Virus record (IMG/VR): IMGVR_UViG_3300042866_000724
Span: 1-24,730 of that record
Direction: 5' to 3' (one strand)
Origin: a virus
Length of the DNA: 24,730 bases
Shown here: positions 7,317 to 12,529 of the stretch, in pieces
Layout of the letters: each line of letters starts with the position of its first letter
Position numbering within the stretch: the stretch's first letter is position 1
The notes under the pieces: model-generated
Told to the model about the DNA's origin: nothing
The model's input: the letters and a program-made list of their open reading frames with translations, nothing else
Databases searched by the model: none
Program-made: the position numbers and the translations under genes

Positions 7317-7585
7317 CAACACCGAAGACCATGAGCCAGCGACAGCGCAGGGCCGTCCAAGCATTCGCCAGCGACTGCCCGGGTCTAGGGATCCAACTGG
7401 AGTGGGCGTGCCTGCCAACGCCGGAGGTCTGGGCCCTACGGGTCCGGCAGATCCGCAAGGCCCGGGGCCTACTGGCGTGGGCGTACGAGCCCGCGCTTGG
7501 GAACTACGTGGTACTCACCACGGACCTGCGCCGGCTGAACGTGACCGGCGAGGAGGCCAAGGCGATAGACAATCAGCACATCTGA
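7313..7585 (+). CDS. Hypothetical early protein (90 aa); 3' end overlaps a ribozyme
   Basis: It starts at ATG 7313, overlapping the previous stop, with a weak AGGGGTGAG upstream. It is a basic protein with an Arg-rich N-terminal part and a helix-strand pattern; no family is recognised. The unusual feature is the 3' end. The last three codons and the TGA stop (7583-7585) lie inside stem I and the CUGACGA core of hammerhead ribozyme A, so a terminating ribosome would sit on the ribozyme. The long frame back to 7220 is a shadow of the previous gene. Confidence 0.65.
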   Translation: MTTPKTMSQRQRRAVQAFASDCPGLGIQLEWACLPTPEVWALRVRQIRKARGLLAWAYEPALGNYVVLTTDLRRLNVTGEEAKAIDNQHI

Positions 7586-7626
7586 CGATGGGGTGAGTCC
7601 CCGAAACCCCGCAAGGGGTCATGTGC
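7576..7626 (+). ncRNA. Hammerhead ribozyme A (type I)
   Basis: Stem I is GCACAU (7576-7581) with AUGUGC (7621-7626). The core is CUGACGA (7582-7588). Stem II is GGGG/CCCC around UGAGU (7590-7602), followed by GAA-A (7603-7606). Stem III is A-CCCC / GGGG-U with a GCAA loop (7606-7619). The cleavage position is C7620, and both ends leave through stem I, so it is type I. An extra U7589 sits between core and stem II (bulge or U-C mismatch), which may lower activity. Predicted products are an upstream RNA with a structured 3' end and a downstream message starting AUGUGCAUAAC. Confidence 0.85.
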
Positions 7627-7648
7627 ATAACACCATAGGAGCATCACC

Positions 7649-7831
7649 ATGACAAAAAGCCTCCCGCAACTAATCGACGCGTACGCGAACGCCCTAGCAG
7701 ACTACCGAGCCGGGGTGGCCTCCGGCATCGATGCCGAGAAACTCAAGTGCCTGAAACGGCTAATGAACCTAGCCGGATGGAAACTGAGAGACCTAGGCCT
7801 CGACGTTCAGTTCGACGAGACCGACATCTAA
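7649..7831 (+). CDS. Hypothetical early protein (60 aa)
   Basis: ATG 7649 follows the leader ATAACACCATAGGAGCATCACC left after ribozyme A. The product is predicted to be two or three amphipathic helices (LPQLIDAYANALADYRAGV, then KLKCLKRLMNLAGWKLRDLG) with an acidic tail. No family is recognised. The TAA stop ends two bases before stem I of ribozyme B, so the gene sits alone between two ribozymes and would become a single-gene message after cleavage. Confidence 0.65.
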   Translation: MTKSLPQLIDAYANALADYRAGVASGIDAEKLKCLKRLMNLAGWKLRDLGLDVQFDETDI

Positions 7832-7833
7832 CA

Positions 7834-7885
7834 GCACTACTGACGAGGCCTGATTGGCCGAAAACCGCGAGAGCGGTTCTAGTGC
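7834..7885 (+). ncRNA. Hammerhead ribozyme B (type I, covarying copy)
   Basis: Stem I is GCACUA (7834-7839) with UAGUGC (7880-7885). The core is CUGACGA (7840-7846). Stem II is GGCC/GGCC around UGAUU (7847-7859), then GAA (7860-7862). Stem III is AACCGC with GCGGUU and a GAGA loop (7863-7878). Cleavage would follow C7879. Stem I and stem III differ from the other copies on both strands while keeping every pair. That is direct evidence that the fold, not the sequence, is conserved. Confidence 0.93.
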
Positions 7886-7907
7886 ATAACACCATAGGAG
7901 CACCACA

Positions 7908-8330
7908 ATGAAAATAATCTACCCAGTGTCCCGGGGCGAGTCCAACGCCACGGAGCACAATGACTGCACCGTCCGCGCGCTGTCCAACGCCGCGAACTGG
8001 AAGTACCCGGAGGCGCACGCACTGCTGTCCAAGCACGGGCGCCGGTTCCGGCACGGGGCCGTCTTTTCAGTCTATTACAAGGCCTACGTCGAGGCGGGCG
8101 CCAGGTTGATCGGCGTCTACGGCAACACCCGGCGCGCGGTTGCCGCCGGGCGTATCGCCAACACCCAACAGCAGGCAGGGATCACGCTTAACTCGTTGAT
8201 GCCGCGCCTGAGATCCGGGCGGTACATCGTCCTGATCACCGGGCACGCGCTCGCGGTTGTCGACGGCAAGGTCATCGACGCCGGGGGCGTACGCGCCGGG
8301 TCCCACGTGTTCGCGCTGTTCAAGATCTAG
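7908..8330 (+). CDS. Putative papain-like cysteine peptidase (140 aa)
   Basis: The N-terminal NDCTVRALS (Cys20) and the C-terminal GRYIVLITGHALAVVDGKVID (His113, Asp124) have the order and spacing of a papain-fold Cys-His-Asp active site. This layout is known from small phage cysteine-peptidase-like proteins. It could cleave host or phage proteins, or act as a deamidase or transferase using the same triad; the substrate is unknown. The size fits a single compact domain with no signal peptide or membrane segment. ATG 7908 has AGGAGCACCACA upstream. The last base of its TAG stop is the first base of ribozyme C. Confidence 0.65.
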   Translation: MKIIYPVSRGESNATEHNDCTVRALSNAANWKYPEAHALLSKHGRRFRHGAVFSVYYKAYVEAGARLIGVYGNTRRAVAAGRIANTQQQAGITLNSLMPRLRSGRYIVLITGHALAVVDGKVIDAGGVRAGSHVFALFKI

Positions 8331-8380
8331 CACATCTGACGATGGGGTGAGTCCCCGAAACCCCGCGAGGGGTCATGTGC
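8330..8380 (+). ncRNA. Hammerhead ribozyme C (type I)
   Basis: Stem I is GCACAU (8330-8335) with AUGUGC (8375-8380), and the core is CUGACGA (8336-8342). Stem II is GGGG/CCCC around UGAGU with an extra U8343, as in copy A. GAA-A follows at 8357-8360. Stem III is A-CCCC / GGGG-U with a GCGA loop (8360-8373), and the cleavage position is C8374. It differs from copy A only in the stem III loop (GCGA instead of GCAA). Confidence 0.85.
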
Positions 8381-8400
8381 ATAACCATAGGAGCACCACA

Positions 8401-8649
8401 ATGAAAACTAACGTAGATGACTTTCACTTCTTCGCCTCCAGTATGTTCACATGGGCAACCACTAACGACACCCGTAACTTGCTGGATCTGCTCGATCTGT
8501 TCAAGAAAGAAGGCTATCCCTTCTCGCTGTTCAAGGTTCCGGGTGATTGGGACGCACATTACAGCATCGAGCACTATGCTCCGCAGGTCGATGGCGCAGA
8601 GTTACTTGGGACATATAACCCGAAGAAGCGCCAACGCAAGGTAGCCTAA
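8401..8649 (+). CDS. Hypothetical early protein (82 aa)
   Basis: ATG 8401 follows the ATAACCATAGGAGCACCACA leader downstream of ribozyme C. The frame is open further upstream, but that part only translates the leader and ribozyme and is rejected. The product has an aromatic N-terminus (DDFHFFASSMFTW), a helix (LLDLLDLFKKEG), a middle part with SIEHYAPQVDGAELLG, and a basic C-terminus. No family is recognised. It lies between ribozymes C and D; the stop is two bases before stem I of D. Confidence 0.65.
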   Translation: MKTNVDDFHFFASSMFTWATTNDTRNLLDLLDLFKKEGYPFSLFKVPGDWDAHYSIEHYAPQVDGAELLGTYNPKKRQRKVA

Positions 8650-8651
8650 CA

Positions 8652-8701
8652 GCACATCTGACGAGGCCTGAGTGGCCGAAACCCCGCGAGGGGTCATGTG
8701 C
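8652..8701 (+). ncRNA. Hammerhead ribozyme D (type I)
   Basis: Stem I is GCACAU (8652-8657) with AUGUGC (8696-8701), and the core is CUGACGA (8658-8664). Stem II is GGCC/GGCC around UGAGU (8665-8677), then GAA (8678-8680). Stem III is A-CCCC / GGGG-U with a GCGA loop (8681-8694), and cleavage would follow C8695. All core positions and stems are intact with no bulge. Stem II matches copy B while stems I and III match copy C, so copies appear to mix by recombination. Confidence 0.93.
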
Positions 8702-8721
8702 ATAATCACAGGAGCACCACA

Positions 8722-8943
8722 ATGAGCAGATACCTAAAAACGTCGACATCGATCGGCAAATTGGAGGCGATGCAGGCCAAGGCCGATCAGTTGGCGGCCC
8801 AGTACTCGACCTACGACGAGGAAACGTCTGACCTGATTTTCGGGATCAGCGCTTCCATCGAGTTAGCACTCGAGCGCTTACGTCAGGAGGAAGACGCCCG
8901 CAACGAGCGCGTGTCCAACCTACGCGACAAGTTCAAATTTTGA
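8722..8943 (+). CDS. Hypothetical helical early protein (73 aa)
   Basis: ATG 8722 follows the leader ATAATCACAGGAGCACCACA after ribozyme D. It is strongly helical with heptad-like spacing (IGKLEAMQAKADQLAAQ, IELALERLRQEEDARNERV) and probably forms a coiled coil or helical bundle. No family is recognised. The eight codons from 8698 are leader sequence, not protein. The gene is followed directly by leader element copy 3 instead of a fifth ribozyme. Confidence 0.65.
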   Translation: MSRYLKTSTSIGKLEAMQAKADQLAAQYSTYDEETSDLIFGISASIELALERLRQEEDARNERVSNLRDKFKF

Positions 8944-8985
8944 TTTCACATCGTGAAAAGTCATGGAAAAAAACCAATGTAGTAT
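8944..8985 (+). promoter_or_regulatory. Repeated leader element, copy 3
   Basis: The inverted repeat TTTCAC-ATC-GTGAAA (8944-8958) and the next 20 bases match copy 1 exactly, then diverge to TGTAGTATCAC. Here the micro-ORF stop is lost, so ATGGAAAAAAACCAA is in frame with the next gene. It lies directly after the last ribozyme cassette, which suggests a second early start site. Confidence 0.55.
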
Positions 8986-9007
8986 CACAAGATCAAAGGA
9001 GCATCAA

Positions 9008-9220
9008 ATGCAAAACAACACAGAACTAAATCAACTCTTCCTCGAACTGTATTCTCTCAACAAGGGGTGGTGCAAGGGCGGCGCTCACGTATCCCGAAAT
9101 TGGGCGGCGGCGAATCAGACCGTTGCCCGCCGGATCAAGGAGATACTTAAAGAACAGGGCACCGAAGTACCCAAGGAAAACGACGTAATCGACCAGTACA
9201 AACACAACCCAGCAGAATAG
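9008..9220 (+). CDS. Hypothetical early protein (70 aa)
   Basis: ATG 9008 has AAAGGAGCATCAA upstream and is preferred. The in-frame ATG at 8963 belongs to leader element copy 3 and lacks a ribosome site; using it would add 15 residues. The product has an N-terminal helix (LNQLFLELYSLNKGW), a Trp/Ser/Arg-rich loop and a second helix (TVARRIKEILKEQG), which might be a small DNA-binding fold. No family is recognised. Confidence 0.6.
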   Translation: MQNNTELNQLFLELYSLNKGWCKGGAHVSRNWAAANQTVARRIKEILKEQGTEVPKENDVIDQYKHNPAE

Positions 9221-9230
9221 GAGCATCACC

Positions 9231-9422
9231 ATGACGTACGAAGAGATCAAAGCAGAGCAGGCCCGGATCGAGGCAGAGTTCAACGCTCGCAAGGCACGCA
9301 ACGCCGCCGCACGCGCAGAGCGCGAGGCTAACACAAAGCCCATACCGTGGGTTGTCGTTGGCGCGATCGCGCCAATGTCCGACTACCACGAGAGCGTAGC
9401 GCGCGGATGGTCAACCGACTGA
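9231..9422 (+). CDS. Hypothetical helical early protein (63 aa)
   Basis: ATG 9231 has AGGAGCATCACC upstream. The first half is a long charged helix rich in Ala, Arg and Glu (EEIKAEQARIEAEF, NARKARNAAARAEREAN). The second half has a short hydrophobic stretch (PWVVVGAIAPM), too short and polar-flanked to be a sure membrane segment. No family is recognised. The stop is followed by the strong hairpin at 9432. Confidence 0.6.
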   Translation: MTYEEIKAEQARIEAEFNARKARNAAARAEREANTKPIPWVVVGAIAPMSDYHESVARGWSTD

Positions 9423-9431
9423 GAGTCTAGC

Positions 9432-9451
9432 GAGCAGGGTCCGCCCTGCTC
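9432..9451 (+). terminator. Strong intergenic hairpin, possible processing or attenuation site
   Basis: GAGCAGGG and CCCTGCTC form an eight-base perfect stem closed by TCCG. It is followed by AGTACACTTTC, without a good U-tract, so full intrinsic termination is doubtful. It lies between two early genes, where the ribozymes stood in the previous gaps, and may play the same 3'-end-protecting part. Confidence 0.45.
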
Positions 9452-9483
9452 AGTACACTTTCACCAACCAAAGGAGCATCACC

Positions 9484-9663
9484 ATGAGCACACTACGCGT
9501 CACAGTCGTATTTGAATTCAACAATGTCGAGCCCGGCACCGAGCGCGACGAGAGCATCGTAATGTCGATCACCGAGGCCTGCGAGACCATGCAGACCGGG
9601 TTCGACGCCAGCGCGTGCTGGGTGGACGACGCTGAATTTATCACAGCAGAGCAGGAGGCATAA
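9484..9663 (+). CDS. Hypothetical acidic early protein (59 aa)
   Basis: ATG 9484 has AAAGGAGCATCACC upstream, the standard early ribosome site. The product is acidic, starts with a beta strand (LRVTVVFEF) and continues with SIVMSITEACETM and a Trp/Asp-rich end. No family is recognised; the composition fits a small alpha-beta protein. It is followed two bases later by the next start. Confidence 0.6.
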   Translation: MSTLRVTVVFEFNNVEPGTERDESIVMSITEACETMQTGFDASACWVDDAEFITAEQEA

Positions 9664-9665
9664 CC

Positions 9666-9863
9666 ATGAAACTACGCAACAAATTACTATGCGAGGCGAC
9701 CAACGACGAGATCAAGCGGGTGGCCTTGTCGTATCGTGGCGGGTACGATCTGACCGACGAGGACTGCGAGGAGATCCGCAACCCGAACGGCCTTTTCCAC
9801 GCCCCCAAGGATGAGACCATCGCAGAGGCCATCGACGATTTTATTCGAGCATACGAGTGCTAG
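9666..9863 (+). CDS. Hypothetical early protein (65 aa)
   Basis: ATG 9666 follows GGAGGCATAACC, so the ribosome site lies within the end of the previous gene. The product is acidic, with LTDEDCEEIRNPNGLF in the middle and a C-terminal helix (ETIAEAIDDFIRAYE). No family is recognised. It ends 11 bases before the next start, and the next ribosome site (AGGAGG) overlaps its stop codon. Confidence 0.6.
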   Translation: MKLRNKLLCEATNDEIKRVALSYRGGYDLTDEDCEEIRNPNGLFHAPKDETIAEAIDDFIRAYEC

Positions 9864-9874
9864 GAGGCACAACC

Positions 9875-10066
9875 ATGATGAGCAACGTAGAACGGTTCCA
9901 GTACGTTAACTGGGCACTAGACAACTTCCCCGAGTTCGTGACAAGCCCGGACCAGTACCGGGCCTCGCAGGTGGCGTGGGAGGAGCGCAAGAAGGCGCGC
10001 GTGTTCGACGCCGAGTACCTGATGTCACGCATGAGGTCCGAGGACCTCGTATTTCCAAACGAATAA
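9875..10066 (+). CDS. Hypothetical early protein (63 aa)
   Basis: Two ATGs in a row (9875 and 9878) follow TAGGAGGCACAACC; the first is taken. A TTG at 9857 in frame lies before the ribosome site and is rejected. The product is rich in aromatic and charged residues (FQYVNWALDNFPEFV, then an Arg/Lys/Glu helix), probably helical. No family is recognised. Confidence 0.6.
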   Translation: MMSNVERFQYVNWALDNFPEFVTSPDQYRASQVAWEERKKARVFDAEYLMSRMRSEDLVFPNE

Positions 10067-10077
10067 GGAGCAAAACC

Positions 10078-10266
10078 ATGAACCTATACCAACAAATTAT
10101 CGCCAAGGCTACAGGGATTGACGACGTGAACAAGATCAACATGATCGAGCAGTACATGCGGCACGTTTACTTCAACTCCACGCTGTCTTGGCAGACCCAA
10201 GAGCAACTCAACAAGGCCGCGCGCAGTTCAGCCGCAGAGTTAGAGTCTATCGAATGGCAATTCTAA
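10078..10266 (+). CDS. Hypothetical helical early protein (62 aa)
   Basis: ATG 10078 has AAGGAGCAAAACC upstream. The product appears to be three short helices (LYQQIIAKATG, VNKINMIEQYMRHVYF, TQEQLNKAARSSAAELESIEW), a size and pattern that could fit a small helical bundle or HTH. No family is recognised. The long frame upstream to 9976 is a shadow of the previous gene. Confidence 0.6.
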   Translation: MNLYQQIIAKATGIDDVNKINMIEQYMRHVYFNSTLSWQTQEQLNKAARSSAAELESIEWQF

Positions 10267-10283
10267 AAACCAAGGAGACTAAA

Positions 10284-10481
10284 ATGGGAAAATGGGCAGT
10301 ACTACTCGGAGACGAGAACGTGTGGACCGTCGACGGCGAGCCGGAGACGTTTAACACCATGCAAGAGGCGATGGCCGCGCTCGACGCGTTCATCGAGGAG
10401 GAAGAGGAGGAGGTCCGACGAGGCAACTTGGAGAGCGCGTGCGACCCCGAGGACTACCGGATCGAGATGGTGAACGTATGA
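10284..10481 (+). CDS. Hypothetical very acidic early protein (65 aa)
   Basis: ATG 10284 has AAGGAGACTAAA upstream. The N-terminal half looks like beta strands (KWAVLLGDENVWTVDGEPETF), then a helix with a run of Glu (FIEEEEEEV). The high negative charge resembles DNA-mimic or host-inhibitor proteins in phage early regions, but this is only a resemblance. The stop overlaps the start of the next 27-residue gene (ATGA). Confidence 0.6.
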   Translation: MGKWAVLLGDENVWTVDGEPETFNTMQEAMAALDAFIEEEEEEVRRGNLESACDPEDYRIEMVNV

Positions 10482-10561
10482 GCACACTCGTTGAACTATC
10501 ACCCCTGATCGTAGCCATCGTATTGGTGGTGGCGATATTCAGGCCGTGGGACTTACACTAA
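10478..10561 (+). CDS. Tiny single-span membrane peptide (27 aa)
   Basis: ATG 10478 overlaps the previous stop (ATGA), so it is probably read by coupled ribosomes. The peptide is a short polar N-terminus, one hydrophobic segment (LIVAIVLVVAIF) and a short RPWDLH tail. It could be a membrane-acting regulator or host-effector peptide; function unknown. It is supported by position and coupling, since very short frames can also occur by chance. Confidence 0.5.
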   Translation: MSTLVELSPLIVAIVLVVAIFRPWDLH

Positions 10562-10573
10562 AGGAGCAATAAA

Positions 10574-10855
10574 ATGGAAAACCAAGGAACCAAAATCGAC
10601 ATCGCGCGCTCGCGCAAACTCGCGGGTGACATCCTCGCGTCCAACGGCAAGTTCGTCACGGTGACATTTCTCAAAAAGGATGGCACCGTACGCAAGATGA
10701 ACTGCCGCATGGGCGTGACAAAGCACCTGAAAGGTGGCGAGTCCACGCTCGACGCCGAGCAGTACATCACCGTGTTCGACGTTGCCAAGGGCGCATACCG
10801 CGCCATCAACCGCGACACGATCATCGAGATCAAGGGAGTGGATCAGCCATGCTAG
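10574..10855 (+). CDS. WYL_2 / SH3-fold family phage protein (93 aa)
   Basis: The central part, FVTVTFLKKDGTVRKMNCRMGVTKHLKGG followed by YITVFDVAKGAYRAINRDTI, matches a family of small phage proteins known as WYL_2 or DUF2693. They are predicted to form an Sm/SH3-like beta barrel that may bind nucleic acid or a ligand; the function is not settled. The length is normal. ATG 10574 has AAGGAGCAATAAA upstream, and the stop overlaps the next start by seven bases. Confidence 0.75.
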   Translation: MENQGTKIDIARSRKLAGDILASNGKFVTVTFLKKDGTVRKMNCRMGVTKHLKGGESTLDAEQYITVFDVAKGAYRAINRDTIIEIKGVDQPC

Positions 10856-10989
10856 CAATTTTCGGAATCCTACTCTCCCTAGTCTCGTTCCAAGCGGCGA
10901 GCGTGTTTGGCTTGTCATCCTCGTCCGTCGGTGGTATCCTCCTCGGGGTTACCATGATCGGACTGGGATTATACTTTGGCAAACGATAA
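10849..10989 (+). CDS. Small two-span membrane protein (46 aa)
   Basis: ATG 10849 lies inside the end of the WYL_2 gene. Two hydrophobic segments (LAIFGILLSLVSFQAA and GGILLGVTMIGLGLYF) are joined by a Ser-rich turn, and the C-terminus is basic (GKR). The topology would allow a small holin-like or host-membrane effector, but lysis genes are not seen nearby and no family is recognised. The sigma factor gene begins inside its 3' end. Confidence 0.55.
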   Translation: MLAIFGILLSLVSFQAASVFGLSSSSVGGILLGVTMIGLGLYFGKR

Positions 10990-11548
10990 ATCAGCAATCT
11001 CGGGCTACGTACGTGGCCTGTACACCTACCAACCGCTGGCCCTCGACGAGGAGCGTAAACTGTCCGGGATGATACAGGCAGGAGACAGACCCTCGCTCGA
11101 GCGCTTGGTCAAGCACAACCTCAGATTCGTCGTATCCGTCGTGAAGACAACCCCCGAGTGGCGCTACAGCGTGGTGCCGCACGAGGACCTGATTGCGATG
11201 GGCAACGAGGCGCTGTTCAAGGCGGCGAGGAAGTGGGTCCCCAAGAACAACGCACGGTTCGCGACGTACGCGAAGCCGTTCATCATACGAGGGGTCCGTA
11301 GGGCAATTGACAACGAGTGGGGGCTGATCCGACTGCCCGTGAATGTATCCGAAGAGATACGCCGGGTGAAGTACGCGGAGAGGTCCCTGATGCAACGACT
11401 CGGGCGCGAGCCAACCAACGAGGAGGTCGCGCAAGAGGCCAAGACCCACCCGGACAGGGTGGTACAACTGAACAACCTGATCGCCCGGGGGCCGATATCC
11501 CTCGAGTCGTTCAGCCCTGAAAACTTTCAAGAGGAAGACGAAGAATGA
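10976..11548 (+). CDS. Sigma-70-like factor lacking region 4 (190 aa)
   Basis: Residues 41-121 are a clear sigma region 2: LVKHNLRFVVSVV, DLIAMGNEALFKAARKW, FATYAKPFIIRGVRRAIDNEWGLIRLP. That covers core-RNA-polymerase binding and -10 recognition. Residues 123-165 match region 3 (RRVKYAERSLMQRLGREPTNEEVAQE). The protein then ends with an acidic tail and has no region 4, so it should not read a -35 element alone. T4 gp55 is a known phage precedent for this kind of reduced factor. The start is taken as TTG 10976, overlapping the previous gene; no ATG is available upstream of region 2. It probably redirects host polymerase to later phage promoters. A region-4-like protein is encoded at 20964. Confidence 0.85.
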   Translation: MANDKSAISGYVRGLYTYQPLALDEERKLSGMIQAGDRPSLERLVKHNLRFVVSVVKTTPEWRYSVVPHEDLIAMGNEALFKAARKWVPKNNARFATYAKPFIIRGVRRAIDNEWGLIRLPVNVSEEIRRVKYAERSLMQRLGREPTNEEVAQEAKTHPDRVVQLNNLIARGPISLESFSPENFQEEDEE

Positions 11549-12150
11549 AGGAATACCAATTCACAAACGACTGGTTCGGCGTGGCACGCAACATGTGGCC
11601 CTCGCTGATCAGGCACCTGCCCGACAACAAATCGTTCCTAGAGATCGGTTCATGGGAGGGCAGGGCCACGGTATGGATCGCGGAGAACATGGCCGCGGAG
11701 ATGGACGCGATGATCACCTGCGTGGACACGTGGCAGGGCGGCGAGGAGCACGACCCCAACGAGATGGGCGGCGTCTTCGCCCGGTTCAGCGCGAACATGA
11801 GCGCGCTCGCGGACAACCAAAAGGAGCGGGGCGAGAACATCCTCATCCGCGCCATCCGGAACACGTCCGTGGCAGGCTTGGCGGAGTTAATCCATGAGGA
11901 GCGCACGTTCGACTTTATCTACATCGACGGCTCGCACATAGCCCGGGATGTCCTGATCGACGCGTGCATGTCCTGGCCCATGCTCAAGAATGGTGGGGTC
12001 ATGGTCTTCGACGACTACATGTGGGCCGGCTCGCCACTGCTACTGCACCGTCCCAAGCCCGCGGTGGACGCGTTCACCTCGATCTTCGGGCAGGAATTGC
12101 TTGTCCTGCACAACGGCTATCAGGTAGCAATTCAAAAGGTGGCGCCATGA
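11545..12150 (+). CDS. SAM-dependent methyltransferase, class I (201 aa)
   Basis: The SAM-binding loop FLEIGSWEGRA is at residues 31-41. It is followed by CVDTW, the ribose-binding acid strand, and FDFIYIDGSHIARDVLIDA with KNGGVMVFDDY, the pattern of the Methyltransf_24 type of class I enzymes. The substrate is unknown; relatives act on small molecules, sugars or O-linked groups rather than obviously on DNA. No DNA target-recognition domain is seen. The start overlaps the sigma stop (ATGA), and the next gene overlaps its stop likewise. Its expression with sigma suggests an early or middle role, possibly host takeover or modification of a phage product. Confidence 0.8.
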   Translation: MKEYQFTNDWFGVARNMWPSLIRHLPDNKSFLEIGSWEGRATVWIAENMAAEMDAMITCVDTWQGGEEHDPNEMGGVFARFSANMSALADNQKERGENILIRAIRNTSVAGLAELIHEERTFDFIYIDGSHIARDVLIDACMSWPMLKNGGVMVFDDYMWAGSPLLLHRPKPAVDAFTSIFGQELLVLHNGYQVAIQKVAP

Positions 12151-12320
12151 GAGAGACAGACCTGTTCGCGCTGGCGATAGAAGAGGCCAAGAAGTTCAAG
12201 ATGGACAACCAGCCGCTCACGGAGATGGGGCGGGCTATATTCACCCGGGCATGGGTTCGTGGCTACTACAAGAGTCAAGAGCACACCGCCCGAAACAAGA
12301 TGGGACTGGATATAAAATGA
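12147..12320 (+). CDS. Hypothetical protein (57 aa)
   Basis: ATG 12147 overlaps the methyltransferase stop (ATGA). The product is helical and basic (LFALAIEEAKKFKMDN, then GRAIFTRAWVRGYYKSQEHTA). No family is recognised. The upstream part of the open frame back to 11964 is a shadow of the methyltransferase gene. Its stop overlaps the next start, keeping the four-gene run from sigma to 12514 coupled. Confidence 0.55.
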   Translation: MRETDLFALAIEEAKKFKMDNQPLTEMGRAIFTRAWVRGYYKSQEHTARNKMGLDIK

Positions 12321-12514
12321 ACGAAGAGAGCAAGGTCATACTGACGGAGGTACACAGCGAGTCGGGGGATCTGATCAAGATCGTGGCGACGGACAAGTGG
12401 GGCGAGCACGCCTACGACTTCCTGTGGACTCAGGACGAGCCCAACACCCCCGAGAACAGGCACGAGTTCCGGCTGTGGGTTAACCGGTTCCTCGAGAACA
12501 AGGGGATGGCATAA
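12317..12514 (+). CDS. Hypothetical protein (65 aa)
   Basis: ATG 12317 overlaps the previous stop. The product starts with a beta-hairpin pattern (SKVILTEVHSESGDLIKIVATDKWG) and ends with an aromatic helix (HEFRLWVNRFLENKG). No family is recognised. It is the last gene before the palindrome at 12517 and the second iteron inverted repeat, so it likely closes the early transcription unit. Confidence 0.6.
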   Translation: MNEESKVILTEVHSESGDLIKIVATDKWGEHAYDFLWTQDEPNTPENRHEFRLWVNRFLENKGMA

Positions 12515-12516
12515 AC

Positions 12517-12528
12517 TTGTCCGGACAA
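12517..12528. promoter_or_regulatory. Perfect 12-bp palindrome TTGTCCGGACAA
   Basis: It lies two bases after the stop of the 65-aa gene and one base before inverted repeat IR2. Perfect dyad symmetry of this length at a unit boundary is typical of an operator; no cognate repressor is identified. Confidence 0.45.
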
Positions 12529-12529
12529 A

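Noticed and set aside
8330-8400. Riboswitch or simple terminator for the ribozyme regions
   Set aside because: The strict CUGACGA and GAAA core and UC cleavage position fit a hammerhead fully. There is no U-tract, and the same fold recurs four times.
7576-8701. Regular repeats first looked like a CRISPR array
   Set aside because: The segments between repeats are genes of different lengths, the repeats differ by paired changes, and each folds as a hammerhead. No Cas genes are present.
8963-9220. Start of the 70-aa gene at ATG 8963
   Set aside because: That ATG belongs to the repeated leader element and has no ribosome site; ATG 9008 has AAAGGAGC at good spacing.
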